Shown: positions 35,052-44,902, counted from the first letter of the stretch. The stretch is 51,169 nucleotides of DNA from Phycisphaerae bacterium (GCA_027078365.1 JALWYQ010000030.1:1-51169); one strand, 5' to 3'. Numbers and translations: made by a program. The notes: a model not told the origin generated them from the sequence alone.

Positions 35052-36362
35052 TTGGTAACAGATGATATAAGAAAATCGTTTAGTAAAATAGTCGATAGAG
35101 TCAAATCTATGGATCCGGTTAATGTACGTGAATGGTTTGACCAGCTCAGCGTACTTAACTTTGACGGAGGAACTCTTGTAATTGGTTGCCCAGATAAATC
35201 TATCGTACAGTTTCTTGAAGACAACTGCCTAGCAAGCTTTACTCAAGCTGCGCAGGCGATTACGGGATACCTCGTAACTGTCGAATTTAAGCAGCATGTT
35301 AGTGAGCCAAAGGAAATTGGAGATCCAACCAGCTTAACCAGTTTTAGGCTAAACCCAGATCTAACATTTAAAAATTTTGTGGTCGGCCCAGCCAATAGAC
35401 TTGCGCATGCAAGCTGCGTGGCTGTGAGCAATTCTCCTGGAGACACATACAACCCACTTTTTCTCTATGGTTCTGTTGGCCTTGGAAAGACTCACCTTCT
35501 CCATGCTATATGTTATGAATTTCAAGTCTCCAACCCAAATGTCAGAATTAGCTTCTTAACCTGCGAAGACTTTGTCAATCGCTTTATTAAAGCTATCGAA
35601 GAAGGCACTATATCAACATTCCAGCAGCAATTTAGAAATGTTGATATCCTCATAATAGATGATGTGCAATTTTTACATGGTAGAGAAGGAAGCCAAGAAG
35701 AATTCTTCCACACATTCAACGCCCTCTATGACAACAACAAACAAATCGTACTCAGCGCAGACTGCGCACCAAGTGAGATTAAATCTCTAGAGGAGAGGCT
35801 TGTCAGTAGATTTAAGTGGGGGCTCGTTGCAAGGATAGATCCACCTTCCTACGAGACAAGAATTGCCATTGTACAAAAGAAGGCGCATCTGAGAGGGTTA
35901 GATATCTCAGATGAAATTGCAGAGTATATTGCAAGTAAAGTAAAGGCAAATATCAGAGAACTTGAGGGTGCATTAACCACACTCTATGCTATGGCGCAGG
36001 CTTGTGGAGAAGAGATTTCTCTTGAATTGGCCAAAGAAGCGTTTGGACAAGAACCAGAAAGCCATCGCGATATCACCATCTCTGATATCACAAAAATTGT
36101 GACCGAACACTACGATGTCAGGCTTGCCGATTTACAAAGCAAAAATAGAAGTCAATCAATCGCCCTGCCACGTCAGATATGTATGTATCTCGCTCGCAAA
36201 TTAACCAATCACAGCCTAGAAGAAATCGGCGGTCACCTCGGCGGTAGAGATCACACAACTGTAATGCATGCTTTTAGCAAGATAGAAAAACTAATCCAAA
36301 CTGATGAAAATAGAAAAGCTCAGATTCAAGAGCTAACCGAGATAATAAAAAATCACAAATAG
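35052..36362 (+). CDS. dnaA: Chromosomal replication initiator DnaA
   Basis: The replication initiator, 436 aa. Domain I is at about 1-80. Domain III AAA+ begins at LTFKNFVVGPANRLAHA and has Walker A GSVGLGKT (140-147), Walker B ILIIDDVQFL and sensor LVSRFKWGL. Domain IV carries the DnaA-box binding signature GRDHTTVMHAFSKI. It begins with a TTG at 35052, preceded by AAAGGA about 9 nt upstream. dnaN is not adjacent; trpA converges on it instead. This differs from the common dnaA-dnaN order, and no obvious origin lies beside it. Confidence 0.95.
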   Translation: MVTDDIRKSFSKIVDRVKSMDPVNVREWFDQLSVLNFDGGTLVIGCPDKSIVQFLEDNCLASFTQAAQAITGYLVTVEFKQHVSEPKEIGDPTSLTSFRLNPDLTFKNFVVGPANRLAHASCVAVSNSPGDTYNPLFLYGSVGLGKTHLLHAICYEFQVSNPNVRISFLTCEDFVNRFIKAIEEGTISTFQQQFRNVDILIIDDVQFLHGREGSQEEFFHTFNALYDNNKQIVLSADCAPSEIKSLEERLVSRFKWGLVARIDPPSYETRIAIVQKKAHLRGLDISDEIAEYIASKVKANIRELEGALTTLYAMAQACGEEISLELAKEAFGQEPESHRDITISDITKIVTEHYDVRLADLQSKNRSQSIALPRQICMYLARKLTNHSLEEIGGHLGGRDHTTVMHAFSKIEKLIQTDENRKAQIQELTEIIKNHK

Positions 36363-36371
36363 CAACTTCAA

Positions 36372-36431
36372 CTGCGTCCATCTGTGCTTGTCCTGTTAGA
36401 GTTTCAAACTCTAACAGGGTTTATCTGCGGT
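36372..36431. repeat. Hairpin repeat between TCTGCG blocks, copy 2
   Basis: Perfect hairpin CCTGTTAGAGTTT/AAACTCTAACAGG (36392-36418, one-base loop) followed by ATCTGCGGT. The same element, less perfect, is at 9420-9480. It lies between convergent dnaA and trpA and may limit read-through. Confidence 0.65.
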
Positions 36432-36438
36432 CCTTAAT

Positions 36439-37236
36439 TTAGCGATTATCTATTGCATCTCTAAACCCTTTTAAGGCAGTTGATATCTCCGCAATCATTT
36501 TTTCTTTGTCGTCAAGATTCTCTTCGATAATTTTAACAAGCCGAGAACCAACAATCACTCCATCGGCACCTGCATCTAAGACATCAACAGCATGCTGAGG
36601 TTTGCTGATTCCAAATCCGACACAAACCGGCGTTTTAGTAGCAGCTTTTAATCGTTTGATTAAAGGGTTAACCAAATCAGAGACTTCATCTCTTGAGCCT
36701 GTCACACCAAGGACAGCAACGGTATAAACAAAGCCGCTTGTCTTTTCTACAATACTCTCAAGCCTCTCATCGCTAGTGTTCGGCGTTACCATATGAACCG
36801 TCTCAAGCCCCGCAGCCTCAATAGCCGCCTTAACTTCATCAACATCGTCAATGCACAAATCCGCAATTAATACACTATTTCCACCAGCGGCGGCAAAATC
36901 TAGCATAAACTTTTCAATGCCATATTGATAGATTAGATTGTAGTAAACTAGTAACCCGATAGGAATGTCTTTGTACTCAGTAACTCGTTTTATAAATTCA
37001 AGTGCCTTAGCCGGTGTGACTCCGCTATCAAGAGCTCTGATATCAGCCTTTTGGATTGTAGGCCCATCAGCAATAGGATCTGAGAATGGAATCCCAAGCT
37101 CTAGCACATCTGCGCCTGCATCAATAGCTGTCTTAACAATTTCGAAGCTCGTATCTAAATCTGGGTCGCCTATAACGAAGAACGGGATTAGAGCGCCGCT
37201 GCTGAGACTATCAAATTTTTGTTTATATGTAATCAT
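36439..37236 (-). CDS. trpA: Tryptophan synthase alpha subunit
   Basis: Cleaves indole-3-glycerol phosphate to indole and glyceraldehyde-3-phosphate. It is a 265-aa TIM barrel. Catalytic glutamate and aspartate are in VLELGIPFSDPIADGPTIQ. Phosphate-binding regions are VGFGISKPQHA and GVIVGSRLVK. The start has GGAG upstream. It is the last gene of the trp operon, 32 bp after trpB, and converges with dnaA. Confidence 0.95.
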   Translation of the reverse strand: MITYKQKFDSLSSGALIPFFVIGDPDLDTSFEIVKTAIDAGADVLELGIPFSDPIADGPTIQKADIRALDSGVTPAKALEFIKRVTEYKDIPIGLLVYYNLIYQYGIEKFMLDFAAAGGNSVLIADLCIDDVDEVKAAIEAAGLETVHMVTPNTSDERLESIVEKTSGFVYTVAVLGVTGSRDEVSDLVNPLIKRLKAATKTPVCVGFGISKPQHAVDVLDAGADGVIVGSRLVKIIEENLDDKEKMIAEISTALKGFRDAIDNR

Positions 37237-37268
37237 CTAAAACTCCAGACAATGTTAATTTGAATACT

Positions 37269-38444
37269 TTATTTTAATGGGCGATGCTCTTCAACGATAC
37301 CAACATCTTTATCACCTCTACCGCTTAGATTCGCAACGACCACTGTATTTGGATCTAGCTTGCCTCTCATTGAGATTAGATAGGCAAGAGCGTGTGAACT
37401 CTCAAGAGCCGGAATAATACCCTCAGTCTTAATAAGAATCTCAAACGCATCAAGGACTTCTTCGTCATTAGCAGGAACGTACTCTGCTCTACCGCTCGCC
37501 TTTAGGTAACTGTGTTCTGGCCCAACACCAGGATAGTCTAAACCCGCTGAAATACTCTCTGACTCAAACACTTGCCCAACTTCGTCTTGAAGGAGATACC
37601 CCTTTGCTCCGTGAAAAACACCGACCCTTCCCTTTGTTAATGTTGCGCAGTGGTGAGTTGTATCTATACCCTTGCCGCCAGCTTCAACGCCCACTATCTT
37701 TACAGATTCATCTTCTAAGAACCCAGAGAATAGACCAATCGCATTGCTACCCCCACCAACACAGGCAACAATCATATCAGGCAGTCTATTTTCTTTAACA
37801 AGTATCTGTTTGCGCGCTTCGATACCAATAACAGTCTGGAAATATCTAACAATCTCAGGGAATGGGTGAGGCCCTGCCGCAGTACCAAAGAGATAGAAAG
37901 TGTCGCTTAGATTTGAACACCAATATCTCAACGCATCGTTAATTGCATCCTTTAGTGTACCGCTACCTGCACTAACTGGAACGACAGAAGCACCGCAGAG
38001 TTTCATCTTATGAACATTAACGCTCTGACGCGCAACATCGACCGAGCCCATAAATATCTTAGTATCAAAATCAAAGAGTGCGCCAATCATAGAAGTTGCA
38101 AGTCCATGTTGGCCTGCTCCAGTTTCTGCTATGAGTTTTGTCTTGCCCATATATTTAGCAAGAAGCCCTTGACCGAGCGTATTGTTGCCTTTATGCGCAC
38201 CGCCGTGAACTAAATCTTCACGTTTTAGATAAACCTTGTAACCAACGTATTCACTAAAACGCTTGGCAAAATAGAGAGGTGTTTCTCTACCAAGATAATC
38301 TGCCCGCAGAGATTCTAATTCCTCTTTAAAAACAGCATCATCTTTAAAATGATAAAATGCCTTTTCAATTTCTTCTAGAGCCGGTATCAAAACTTCTGGC
38401 ACATAGTAGCCGCCAAAATCGCCGTACCTTCCTGTATGTTTCAT
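37269..38444 (-). CDS. trpB: Tryptophan synthase beta subunit
   Basis: A PLP enzyme that condenses indole with serine to tryptophan, 391 aa. It starts with [20 protein letters not shown]. The PLP lysine is in [12 protein letters not shown] (family motif H-K-x-N). The glycine-rich phosphate loop is [18 protein letters not shown] closes the C-terminus. It is the TrpB1 type, the usual partner of TrpA. It starts 2 bp after trpF and is followed 32 bp later by trpA. Confidence 0.96.
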   Translation of the reverse strand: MKHTGRYGDFGGYYVPEVLIPALEEIEKAFYHFKDDAVFKEELESLRADYLGRETPLYFAKRFSEYVGYKVYLKREDLVHGGAHKGNNTLGQGLLAKYMGKTKLIAETGAGQHGLATSMIGALFDFDTKIFMGSVDVARQSVNVHKMKLCGASVVPVSAGSGTLKDAINDALRYWCSNLSDTFYLFGTAAGPHPFPEIVRYFQTVIGIEARKQILVKENRLPDMIVACVGGGSNAIGLFSGFLEDESVKIVGVEAGGKGIDTTHHCATLTKGRVGVFHGAKGYLLQDEVGQVFESESISAGLDYPGVGPEHSYLKASGRAEYVPANDEEVLDAFEILIKTEGIIPALESSHALAYLISMRGKLDPNTVVVANLSGRGDKDVGIVEEHRPLK

Positions 38445-38446
38445 TA

Positions 38447-39082
38447 TTATGCTCCACAGCTGTTTATAACTTCAAAAAGTTCTTTTAGTTTCTCTGGGTC
38501 TTTCTTACCCGGTTCACTCTCTACCCCACTACAGATATCTACTCCGTAGAGCATCATCTCATACGCCTCACGAATATTTTGAGGCCCGACTCCACCTGAA
38601 ATAAAGATCCGTTTATCTATATATGCGACAACATTCTTGAGCATATCCCAGTCAAATTGCTTGCCAGTTCCTCCATACTTACCTTCAGCATAACTGTCGA
38701 GCAAGACCGCGTCGGTTGGGTAATCGTTTGTTCTTTCAAGGTCTTCAATACCTCGAACGTGAATAGTCTTGACAGTTCGTACATTTAGAAATTTAAATTG
38801 CTCACAATATTCAGGAGTCTCATCTCCTGCTAACTGGACCCAATTCAAATGACACTTTTCGACGATTTCCTTAATCGTATCGAATTCTTCATTCACAAAC
38901 ACCCCCGCAGCACCTACAACAATGGGAAGATCTGAGACTATTTGCGCAACAACTTCTGGTGTTACATTTCTTGGGCTTTTATCATAAAATATAAACCCCA
39001 GTATATCCGCACCCATATCAACCGCAAGCTTTGCATCTTCCTTGTTGGTGATGCCGCAAATCTTAACCTTTGGCTCAAACAT
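38447..39082 (-). CDS. trpF: Phosphoribosylanthranilate isomerase
   Basis: The third pathway step, an Amadori rearrangement. It is an alpha/beta barrel of about 211 aa beginning [20 protein letters not shown], with the catalytic cysteine in KICGIT. It also has [30 protein letters not shown] with the catalytic aspartate, and SGGVGPQNI. The frame opens at 39115, but the ATG at 39082 has GGAG 8 nt upstream and matches TrpF N-termini. The gene order trpD-trpF has no trpC in between, where it is usually found. Confidence 0.94.
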   Translation of the reverse strand: MFEPKVKICGITNKEDAKLAVDMGADILGFIFYDKSPRNVTPEVVAQIVSDLPIVVGAAGVFVNEEFDTIKEIVEKCHLNWVQLAGDETPEYCEQFKFLNVRTVKTIHVRGIEDLERTNDYPTDAVLLDSYAEGKYGGTGKQFDWDMLKNVVAYIDKRIFISGGVGPQNIREAYEMMLYGVDICSGVESEPGKKDPEKLKELFEVINSCGA

Positions 39083-39144
39083 TTTTAACTCCAATTTAAG
39101 GAAAGCCCTAATCAAAAATCTAGAGCTAGTACCCAGCCAGCAAT

Positions 39145-40164
39145 CTAATCACAATTCGACACCTCTACAAAACTTTTAAGCGTGTCAATTGCTTTCTTAT
39201 CATCTATAGATTTATTAGCTAGCATTATAGCCTCTTTATAATCACTAGCAATGCCAGAAACTAGAATAGAAGCTGCACTATTTAAAACAACAATATCACG
39301 CTTTGGCCCCTGCTCGTTGCCTTCTAGGATAGAGAGAACAATCTCAGCATTATGCTCAGGTGATTTTCCAGAGAGCTCTTCATACTTAGCTGTGGCAACA
39401 CCATAGTCTTTAGGAACAATTTTCCACTTTCTAACCTCACCATCGCAAAGCTCACTCACAAGAGTCTCACCCATCGTAGAGATCTCGTCAAGACCATCAC
39501 TGTGAACAACCATCACCCTCTCTGCGCCAAGCAATTGCAGTGAAGTGAGAATCTTTTCTTGAATGGATAAATCAGCAACACCAACGACCTGCCTCTTAAC
39601 ATCGGCTGGGTTTGCCATAGGGCCAAGCATATTAAAGACAGTCCTAACACCAAGCGTTTTTCTTATAGGCTGAACATATTTCATCGCAGGATGAAAATTT
39701 GGGGCAAACATAAAACCAATCCCGCAGTTATCAATACATTGAGCAACTTCCTTGGCATTTAGATTAATATTGACTCCAAGTTGCTCAAGACAGTCCGCAG
39801 AGCCGCTATTACTGGTGATACTTCTATTTCCATGTTTTGCGATATTCACGCCAGCACCAGCAGAAACAATCGCGGCGGCTGTAGAGATGTTAAACGTTTT
39901 AACCCTAGCACCACCAGTGCCGCAGGTATCTACTAAATTTTCTCGTCTAGGCGAAACCTTCACCGCATGCCCGCGCAGCGAGCGAACAAGGCCGGCAAGT
40001 TCTTCCGCAGTTTCTCCTTTAGTTCTCAGGGCAGCCAAAAAAGCCGCAATCTCAACTGGCTCAACCGCTCCTTTAAATATTTCATCGAGAAGTTTCTCTG
40101 ATGCCTCAATAGAGAGATTCTTGCCACATAAAATCTGCTCAAGGTATTCTTTAAATTCACTCAT
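39145..40164 (-). CDS. trpD: Anthranilate phosphoribosyltransferase
   Basis: Transfers phosphoribosyl from PRPP to anthranilate, 339 aa. The family motifs are present: DTCGTGGARVKTFNIST (the PRPP-binding GTGG loop), AKHGNRSITSNSGSADCLEQ, the NFHPAMKYV helix and NMLGPMANPA. It is a separate gene, not fused to trpG as in enterobacteria. It is 25 bp after trpG and 62 bp before trpF. Confidence 0.95.
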   Translation of the reverse strand: MSEFKEYLEQILCGKNLSIEASEKLLDEIFKGAVEPVEIAAFLAALRTKGETAEELAGLVRSLRGHAVKVSPRRENLVDTCGTGGARVKTFNISTAAAIVSAGAGVNIAKHGNRSITSNSGSADCLEQLGVNINLNAKEVAQCIDNCGIGFMFAPNFHPAMKYVQPIRKTLGVRTVFNMLGPMANPADVKRQVVGVADLSIQEKILTSLQLLGAERVMVVHSDGLDEISTMGETLVSELCDGEVRKWKIVPKDYGVATAKYEELSGKSPEHNAEIVLSILEGNEQGPKRDIVVLNSAASILVSGIASDYKEAIMLANKSIDDKKAIDTLKSFVEVSNCD

Positions 40165-40189
40165 CTAAACTAATCCTAAAAAGAGATAA

Positions 40190-40768
40190 CTACGAATTGC
40201 TACTGATTTCCAATACATTATCAATAATAGCACCTCCTGTTGGCGTCAGAATGCTCTCTGGATGAAACTGAACGCCATGTATAGCGTACTCTTTGTGCTT
40301 AATCCCCATCACAACATCTTCAAACCGAGCTGTAACTTCAAGGCAATCAGGAATGCTCGTTGAGCAAAGGCTATGGTATCGCCCCACCTGAAGAGGATTT
40401 TCCAGTCCCTCAAAAACGCCTTGATTATTATGAGTTATCATAGACGGCTTTCCATGCATAACTTCAGGAGCATGGCCAACCGTGCCACCAAAAAAGTGTG
40501 TGATAACCTGATGGCCTAGGCAAACGCCAAATATCGTCATCTTATCTTTGAAGTAATCAAGCGCTTCGAGACTAACTCCAGAATTTTGCGGGTTACCAGG
40601 TCCTGGTGATAAAACTAAGAGCTTGCAATCATTGTCATGCACAACTTCTTTTATCTTCTCAATATCCGTATCAGCTCTATAAACTATCGATTCACAACCA
40701 CGCTTATTAAAATCATCTACGAGGTTGTATGTAAATGAATCAAAATTGTCTATGAATAAAACTTTCAT
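40190..40768 (-). CDS. trpG: Anthranilate synthase component II (glutamine amidotransferase)
   Basis: Supplies ammonia from glutamine to TrpE. It is a class I amidotransferase of 192 aa beginning MKVLFIDNFDSFTYNLVDDF. The nucleophilic cysteine is in FGVCLGHQV, with the preceding LSPGPGNP. The histidine and glutamate are in GVQFHPESILT. The frame opens at 40786, but the ATG at 40768 has AAAGG upstream. It lies 59 bp after trpE. It may also serve PabB if no separate PabA exists. Confidence 0.95.
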   Translation of the reverse strand: MKVLFIDNFDSFTYNLVDDFNKRGCESIVYRADTDIEKIKEVVHDNDCKLLVLSPGPGNPQNSGVSLEALDYFKDKMTIFGVCLGHQVITHFFGGTVGHAPEVMHGKPSMITHNNQGVFEGLENPLQVGRYHSLCSTSIPDCLEVTARFEDVVMGIKHKEYAIHGVQFHPESILTPTGGAIIDNVLEISSNS

Positions 40769-40827
40769 GTATATACCTTTCTGCAAATATGCTCAAGCAA
40801 TAAGAAACACCAACATTAACAAAACCA

Positions 40828-42441
40828 CTAATCTCCCGTGGTCTCACCTCTTATAGCTATCAAGCAAGAGTTTGCCTTTTGCTGGGTCTCATTAAACTCG
40901 CTCTCTGGAATACTATCAAAAACAATACCCGCACCAGCACGAACATACGCTGCATTACCCTTGACCTGCAAAGATCTAATCGTAATACAACTATCGAATT
41001 GCCCATCAACAGTAAGATACATAACTGCCCCGCCGTAATAGCCGCGTTTGCTCTTTTCTAGATTACGAAGAATTTTCATTGCCTCTATTTTTGGTGCTCC
41101 CGTGAGAGTTCCCATATTCATTGTTGCTAGGTATGCGCTTAGGGCGTCAAGATCGCTGCGCAGCTTACCCTTGACATTACTAACTAGATGCATCACTGAG
41201 TTATACTTCTCAACTGTAAGCATCTCATTAACAATTCTGCTTCCAGGTTCGGCGACTCTTGCAATGTCGTTTCTCGCCAAATCCACAAGCATCATATGTT
41301 CGGCTAGTTCTTTTCTGTCTAGCTTGAGCTGCGCTTCATATCGCATATCAGTTTCTGGGTCTATATCGCCATTGGTAAATTTACCTCTAGGCTTCGTGCC
41401 TGCAATTGGGCGAATCTCAACGTATTTTTCTTCCCTTCCTTTGACTCGCAAGTTTAGTTCAGGACTAGAACCCATGAGAATAGTGTTTGGAGTGTTCATG
41501 TAGAACATATACGGAGATGGGTTTAGCTTGCGCAGACGTCTATAAATCTCAAGCGGCTCATCGTTGCATGGCTCTATAAGTGTACGGCTAAGAACACACT
41601 GGAACACATCTCCATCTATGATGTGCTGTTTAACCTTATTGACCATATCTTCATATTCAAGCTTTGGAGTATCAGTACCTGAGACAACACCAACAGAAAC
41701 CCTACCTTGAGGCTTTGGTTGATTAAAACGCACCATATTGCTGTAATAATCGAAAGTCTCCTGCGCCTCCTGCGCGATTTGCTCGCGATTATCATCGGTA
41801 ACCATAACATTAACAACGAGATACCCTTTGTTTTCTGCATGGTCCACGAGAAAAATATTATCCGCAAAATACAGCTCGTAATCAGGATTCTCTAAAATAT
41901 CAGTCGCATTCTTAGGCAAATTCTCAAACTGATCTATAAAGTCATAACTTATAGCCCCAAACAAGCCGCAAGTTACACGAAACGGTTTACTCGCAAGCTC
42001 AAATGCAAAGCCAACCGCACGAAGAACATCCATCTGATTAACTGATTTCAAACGGCTCTGCTCGTCGGTTAGATTATCATTGCGTTGAATCTTGCCCTTT
42101 ATGGAACCAGCATCAAAGGTAATCTCTTTAGCAAAATCAAATCGACTCCTAGCTTCATTAGCCAAATATGAGAGCATTCTACGCCCAACGCGGCTAAGCG
42201 ATTTAATCTCAAATTCATCGCCTTTTCCGGTTAGATACAACGCAGGCTTACTTGTACCGAATGTCAGCGCAGATGAATCTTTGAGGTACTCCTTACTCTC
42301 AAGCATCAAGCAATGTTGAAGGCGACCATAATCGCTAAGTTTGGCAAAAAAATCTACAGGACAGCCAATCTCGATTTCTTTAACAATTGGTATGATTGTA
42401 CCTACTTTAGCGTTTTCAATTATCTGTTTGTAATCTTGCAT
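40828..42441 (-). CDS. trpE: Anthranilate synthase component I
   Basis: Converts chorismate and ammonia to anthranilate, 537 aa. The tryptophan feedback site lies near the N-terminus (HCLMLESKEYL, an LLES-type motif). The chorismate-binding core has IRPIAGTKPRGK, ELAEHMMLVDLARNDIARV and MHLVSNVKGKL. Further motifs are MGTLTGAPKIEAM and YVRAGAGIVFDSIPESEFNE. It is the first structural gene of the operon, controlled by the attenuator immediately upstream. Confidence 0.95.
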   Translation of the reverse strand: MQDYKQIIENAKVGTIIPIVKEIEIGCPVDFFAKLSDYGRLQHCLMLESKEYLKDSSALTFGTSKPALYLTGKGDEFEIKSLSRVGRRMLSYLANEARSRFDFAKEITFDAGSIKGKIQRNDNLTDEQSRLKSVNQMDVLRAVGFAFELASKPFRVTCGLFGAISYDFIDQFENLPKNATDILENPDYELYFADNIFLVDHAENKGYLVVNVMVTDDNREQIAQEAQETFDYYSNMVRFNQPKPQGRVSVGVVSGTDTPKLEYEDMVNKVKQHIIDGDVFQCVLSRTLIEPCNDEPLEIYRRLRKLNPSPYMFYMNTPNTILMGSSPELNLRVKGREEKYVEIRPIAGTKPRGKFTNGDIDPETDMRYEAQLKLDRKELAEHMMLVDLARNDIARVAEPGSRIVNEMLTVEKYNSVMHLVSNVKGKLRSDLDALSAYLATMNMGTLTGAPKIEAMKILRNLEKSKRGYYGGAVMYLTVDGQFDSCITIRSLQVKGNAAYVRAGAGIVFDSIPESEFNETQQKANSCLIAIRGETTGD

Positions 42442-42470
42442 TTTATTGAGACCTTGTGTTTATTTTCCAT

Positions 42471-42506
42471 AAAAAAAGCAGCCACTTCTATCAGAGTAGG
42501 CTGCTT
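42471..42506 (-). terminator. trp attenuator (3:4 terminator)
   Basis: On the minus strand, AAGCAGCC...GGCTGCTT is followed by TTTTTTT, 30 bp before trpE. Its 5' arm contains CCTAC, which can pair instead with GTAGG just after the leader peptide. That GTAGG can also pair with CCTAC inside the leader gene. These are the 1:2, 2:3 and 3:4 alternatives of a classical attenuator. High Trp-tRNA should favour termination; stalling at the Trp codons should favour read-through. Confidence 0.93.
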
Positions 42507-42552
42507 ATAATCGATACATTAAATTTATGCACAAAGACCGCTGAACCTACAC

Positions 42553-42588
42553 TTAAATAGTAGGCCACCACCAAGAAAAACTAACCAT
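42553..42588 (-). CDS. trpL: trp leader peptide with three consecutive Trp codons
   Basis: An 11-residue peptide, MVSFSWWWPTI, encoded between the promoter and the attenuator hairpin. The three TGG codons (42565-42573) lie at the start of the region-1 arm, the arrangement needed for ribosome stalling to expose the antiterminator. An in-frame ATG at 42612 lies at the expected transcription start, so the ATG at 42588, with GAGAA just upstream, is preferred. Confidence 0.9.
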   Translation of the reverse strand: MVSFSWWWPTI

Positions 42589-42617
42589 ATTTTCTCTACG
42601 TTCGATCATCATGCTAT

Positions 42618-42646
42618 ATGATAGCAATCTAAAATGTTTCTGTCAA
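42618..42646 (-). promoter_or_regulatory. trp operon promoter
   Basis: Minus-strand TTGACA (42641-42646) and TATCAT (42618-42623) are separated by 17 bp. The start is expected near 42611, giving a leader of about 170 nt with trpL and the attenuator. No TrpR-type operator could be assigned. Confidence 0.85.
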
Positions 42647-42833
42647 TAGAAACATCGCCCTATTTATATTTTTCTCTGACCTAACCGATTTATCGGTAGA
42701 TTAGCTGCTATATGTGAGATAAAAGGCACATTGAAATCTTAAGGAAACTCTAAGCTTACCCTTTATGATTGCTTTTCTTTAAGATGATTTATAGAATAAC
42801 GCTAACAATTCCAAACTTTGAAAGAGGATTTTA

Positions 42834-44708
42834 ATGAGCAAGCTCTTAAGGCAATTGACATTTATAGATATATTCGCAATGGCATCAGGGTCGATGATAA
42901 GTTCAGGACTTTTCATCCTACCCGCAATCGTATACTCCAAAAACAAAGCCTCAGTAATCTTAATCTATATCTTGGCTTCCATACTCGTATTACCCGCCGT
43001 ACTCGCTAAAAGCGAATTATCTACCGCAATGCCAAAAGCTGGCGGGTCGTATTTTTATGTGGATAGAAGTTTAGGAAGCGCGTTTGGTTTTTTCACAGGC
43101 CTAGCCGATTGGTTCTCTGTCGCGATGAAGAGTGCATTTGCGCTGGTTGGTATGGCTGTATTTATTGATATCATTGTAAATTCTATCGGCATATCCCATC
43201 TAGACCCAGAAACCCTGATGAAAGCAACATCGTTGGTCTGTTGCTGCTTTTTTATGCTAATAAATGTTTTTAGCGTAAAACATTCGAGCAGGTTCCAAAA
43301 CTATCTAGTCTTGGTACTGCTATTAACACTGCTATTTTTTATTGTTACAGGTCTTAGATCTTTTGACATCAAGCACTACAAACCATTTTACCCTGAAAAC
43401 GCCAGCGTGCTAACCCTCTTTGGCGCAGTGGGAATGGTCTTTGTTAGTTTTGGTGGGCTCACAAAAGTTACCGCAGTCGCAGAAGAGGTTAAAGATCCCC
43501 AGCGCACGCTACCGCTTGGAATGCTATCGGCATGGTTTGTTGTCTCCCTACTTTATTTTGTAGTCATTGCCCTAACCGTTGGAGCGATGGACAACGAGCT
43601 TCTTAAAGAATCGCTAACCCCAATCTCAGATGCCGCTAAAGTATTTGCAGGAACTAGCGGCTATATAATCCTATCAGTATCAGCAATGGCAGCATTTATT
43701 ACCACTTCAAACGCAGGGCTTGTCTCGGCTTCACGGTCATTAATGGCGATGAGTCGCGATGGAATCTTACCAGCCTTTTTTGGCAAAATTAGTGATCGAT
43801 TCCACACTCCATACGTAAGTATCTTAATAACAGGCTCGCTGATGATTCTAGCGATAGTTCTGTTAGATTTAGAATCATTAGTAAAGACAGCATCAGCCTT
43901 AATGCTAACACTATTCGTATTAGACAACCTAAGTATGATTATAATGCGCAGCAGTAAGCTTCAAACATACAGACCAACATTTATTGCACCGTTATATCCA
44001 TACATCCAGATTTTCGCCATCCTGATATACATAGCACTCATAATCTCAATGGGCATAGTCCCAATACTAACATCTCTAATCTTTGTAGTATTCTCTGCCC
44101 TCTGGTACAGATTCTACATTGTAAAGCGTATCACCAGAACATCTGCGCTGATGCACCTCGTAACAAGACTCACAGACAAACCGTTCCAGAGCGATACATT
44201 AGAAAAAGAACTTAGGGACGTCGTTGTCGAGAGAGACAGTATCGTCGAAGACAGATTTGACGAAATGATACACAAGTGCGACATAATAGACCTAGAAGAC
44301 GATTGCGATCTAGAAGAGACTTTTAAAATCATCTGCAACAAACTGCAATCCAAAATGGACATAGACCAAGAACATCTATACGAGCGACTATTAGAACGAG
44401 AATCGCAGGGCTCAACAGTAATCGACGCGGGAATAGCAATACCGCACATTGTTGTGGACGGTGAAAACAGATTTGAAATAATGCTCTTACGTTCCAAGAG
44501 TGGAATAAAACTAGCAGACAACCAACCACTCTTGCATTGCATCTTCGTCTTGGTAGGCACAAAAGACCAACGCAACTATCACCTGCGCGCACTAATGTCG
44601 ATAGCCCAAATCGCCCAACAAGAAAACTTCCTAAAAAAATGGCTAGACTGCCGCAACGTAAACAGCATCAGAAATATGATACTGCTGTCGAATAGGACAA
44701 GACACTAG
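42834..44708 (+). CDS. APC-family amino acid permease with C-terminal PTS EIIA-like domain
   Basis: A 624-aa membrane protein. Residues 1-430 form a 12-helix APC transporter: the helix-1 motif FAMASGSMISSGLFILPAIV, FTGLADWFSV and the FGGLTKVTAVAEEVKDPQRT loop. Residues about 480-624 are cytoplasmic and resemble the PTS EIIA type 2 domain, with GSTVIDAGIAIPH in which H538 takes the place of the phosphorylated histidine. The start has GAAAGAGGA 5 nt upstream. Fusion of an amino acid/cation-type carrier to an EIIA-like domain suggests allosteric or phosphorylation control of transport; whether H538 is phosphorylated is unknown. It diverges from the trp operon, but no link to tryptophan uptake is shown. 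Confidence 0.85.
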   Translation: MSKLLRQLTFIDIFAMASGSMISSGLFILPAIVYSKNKASVILIYILASILVLPAVLAKSELSTAMPKAGGSYFYVDRSLGSAFGFFTGLADWFSVAMKSAFALVGMAVFIDIIVNSIGISHLDPETLMKATSLVCCCFFMLINVFSVKHSSRFQNYLVLVLLLTLLFFIVTGLRSFDIKHYKPFYPENASVLTLFGAVGMVFVSFGGLTKVTAVAEEVKDPQRTLPLGMLSAWFVVSLLYFVVIALTVGAMDNELLKESLTPISDAAKVFAGTSGYIILSVSAMAAFITTSNAGLVSASRSLMAMSRDGILPAFFGKISDRFHTPYVSILITGSLMILAIVLLDLESLVKTASALMLTLFVLDNLSMIIMRSSKLQTYRPTFIAPLYPYIQIFAILIYIALIISMGIVPILTSLIFVVFSALWYRFYIVKRITRTSALMHLVTRLTDKPFQSDTLEKELRDVVVERDSIVEDRFDEMIHKCDIIDLEDDCDLEETFKIICNKLQSKMDIDQEHLYERLLERESQGSTVIDAGIAIPHIVVDGENRFEIMLLRSKSGIKLADNQPLLHCIFVLVGTKDQRNYHLRALMSIAQIAQQENFLKKWLDCRNVNSIRNMILLSNRTRH

Positions 44709-44902
44709 CCATGGATATTCAGAATACACATAAATAACATGCTAGATTAACCCAACTTCTCAAAAAGTTAAAGAGGTCGGAATCTTTTCTAGCTCTTTCC
44801 CTTTTGTTAATTGTTGCTTGCAGATTTAAATCGACTACTGTTTCTTTTGTTCAATCTCTACAACCAAACCCTGCGCCGCGTTTGATACTATTTGCATTTC
44901 AT

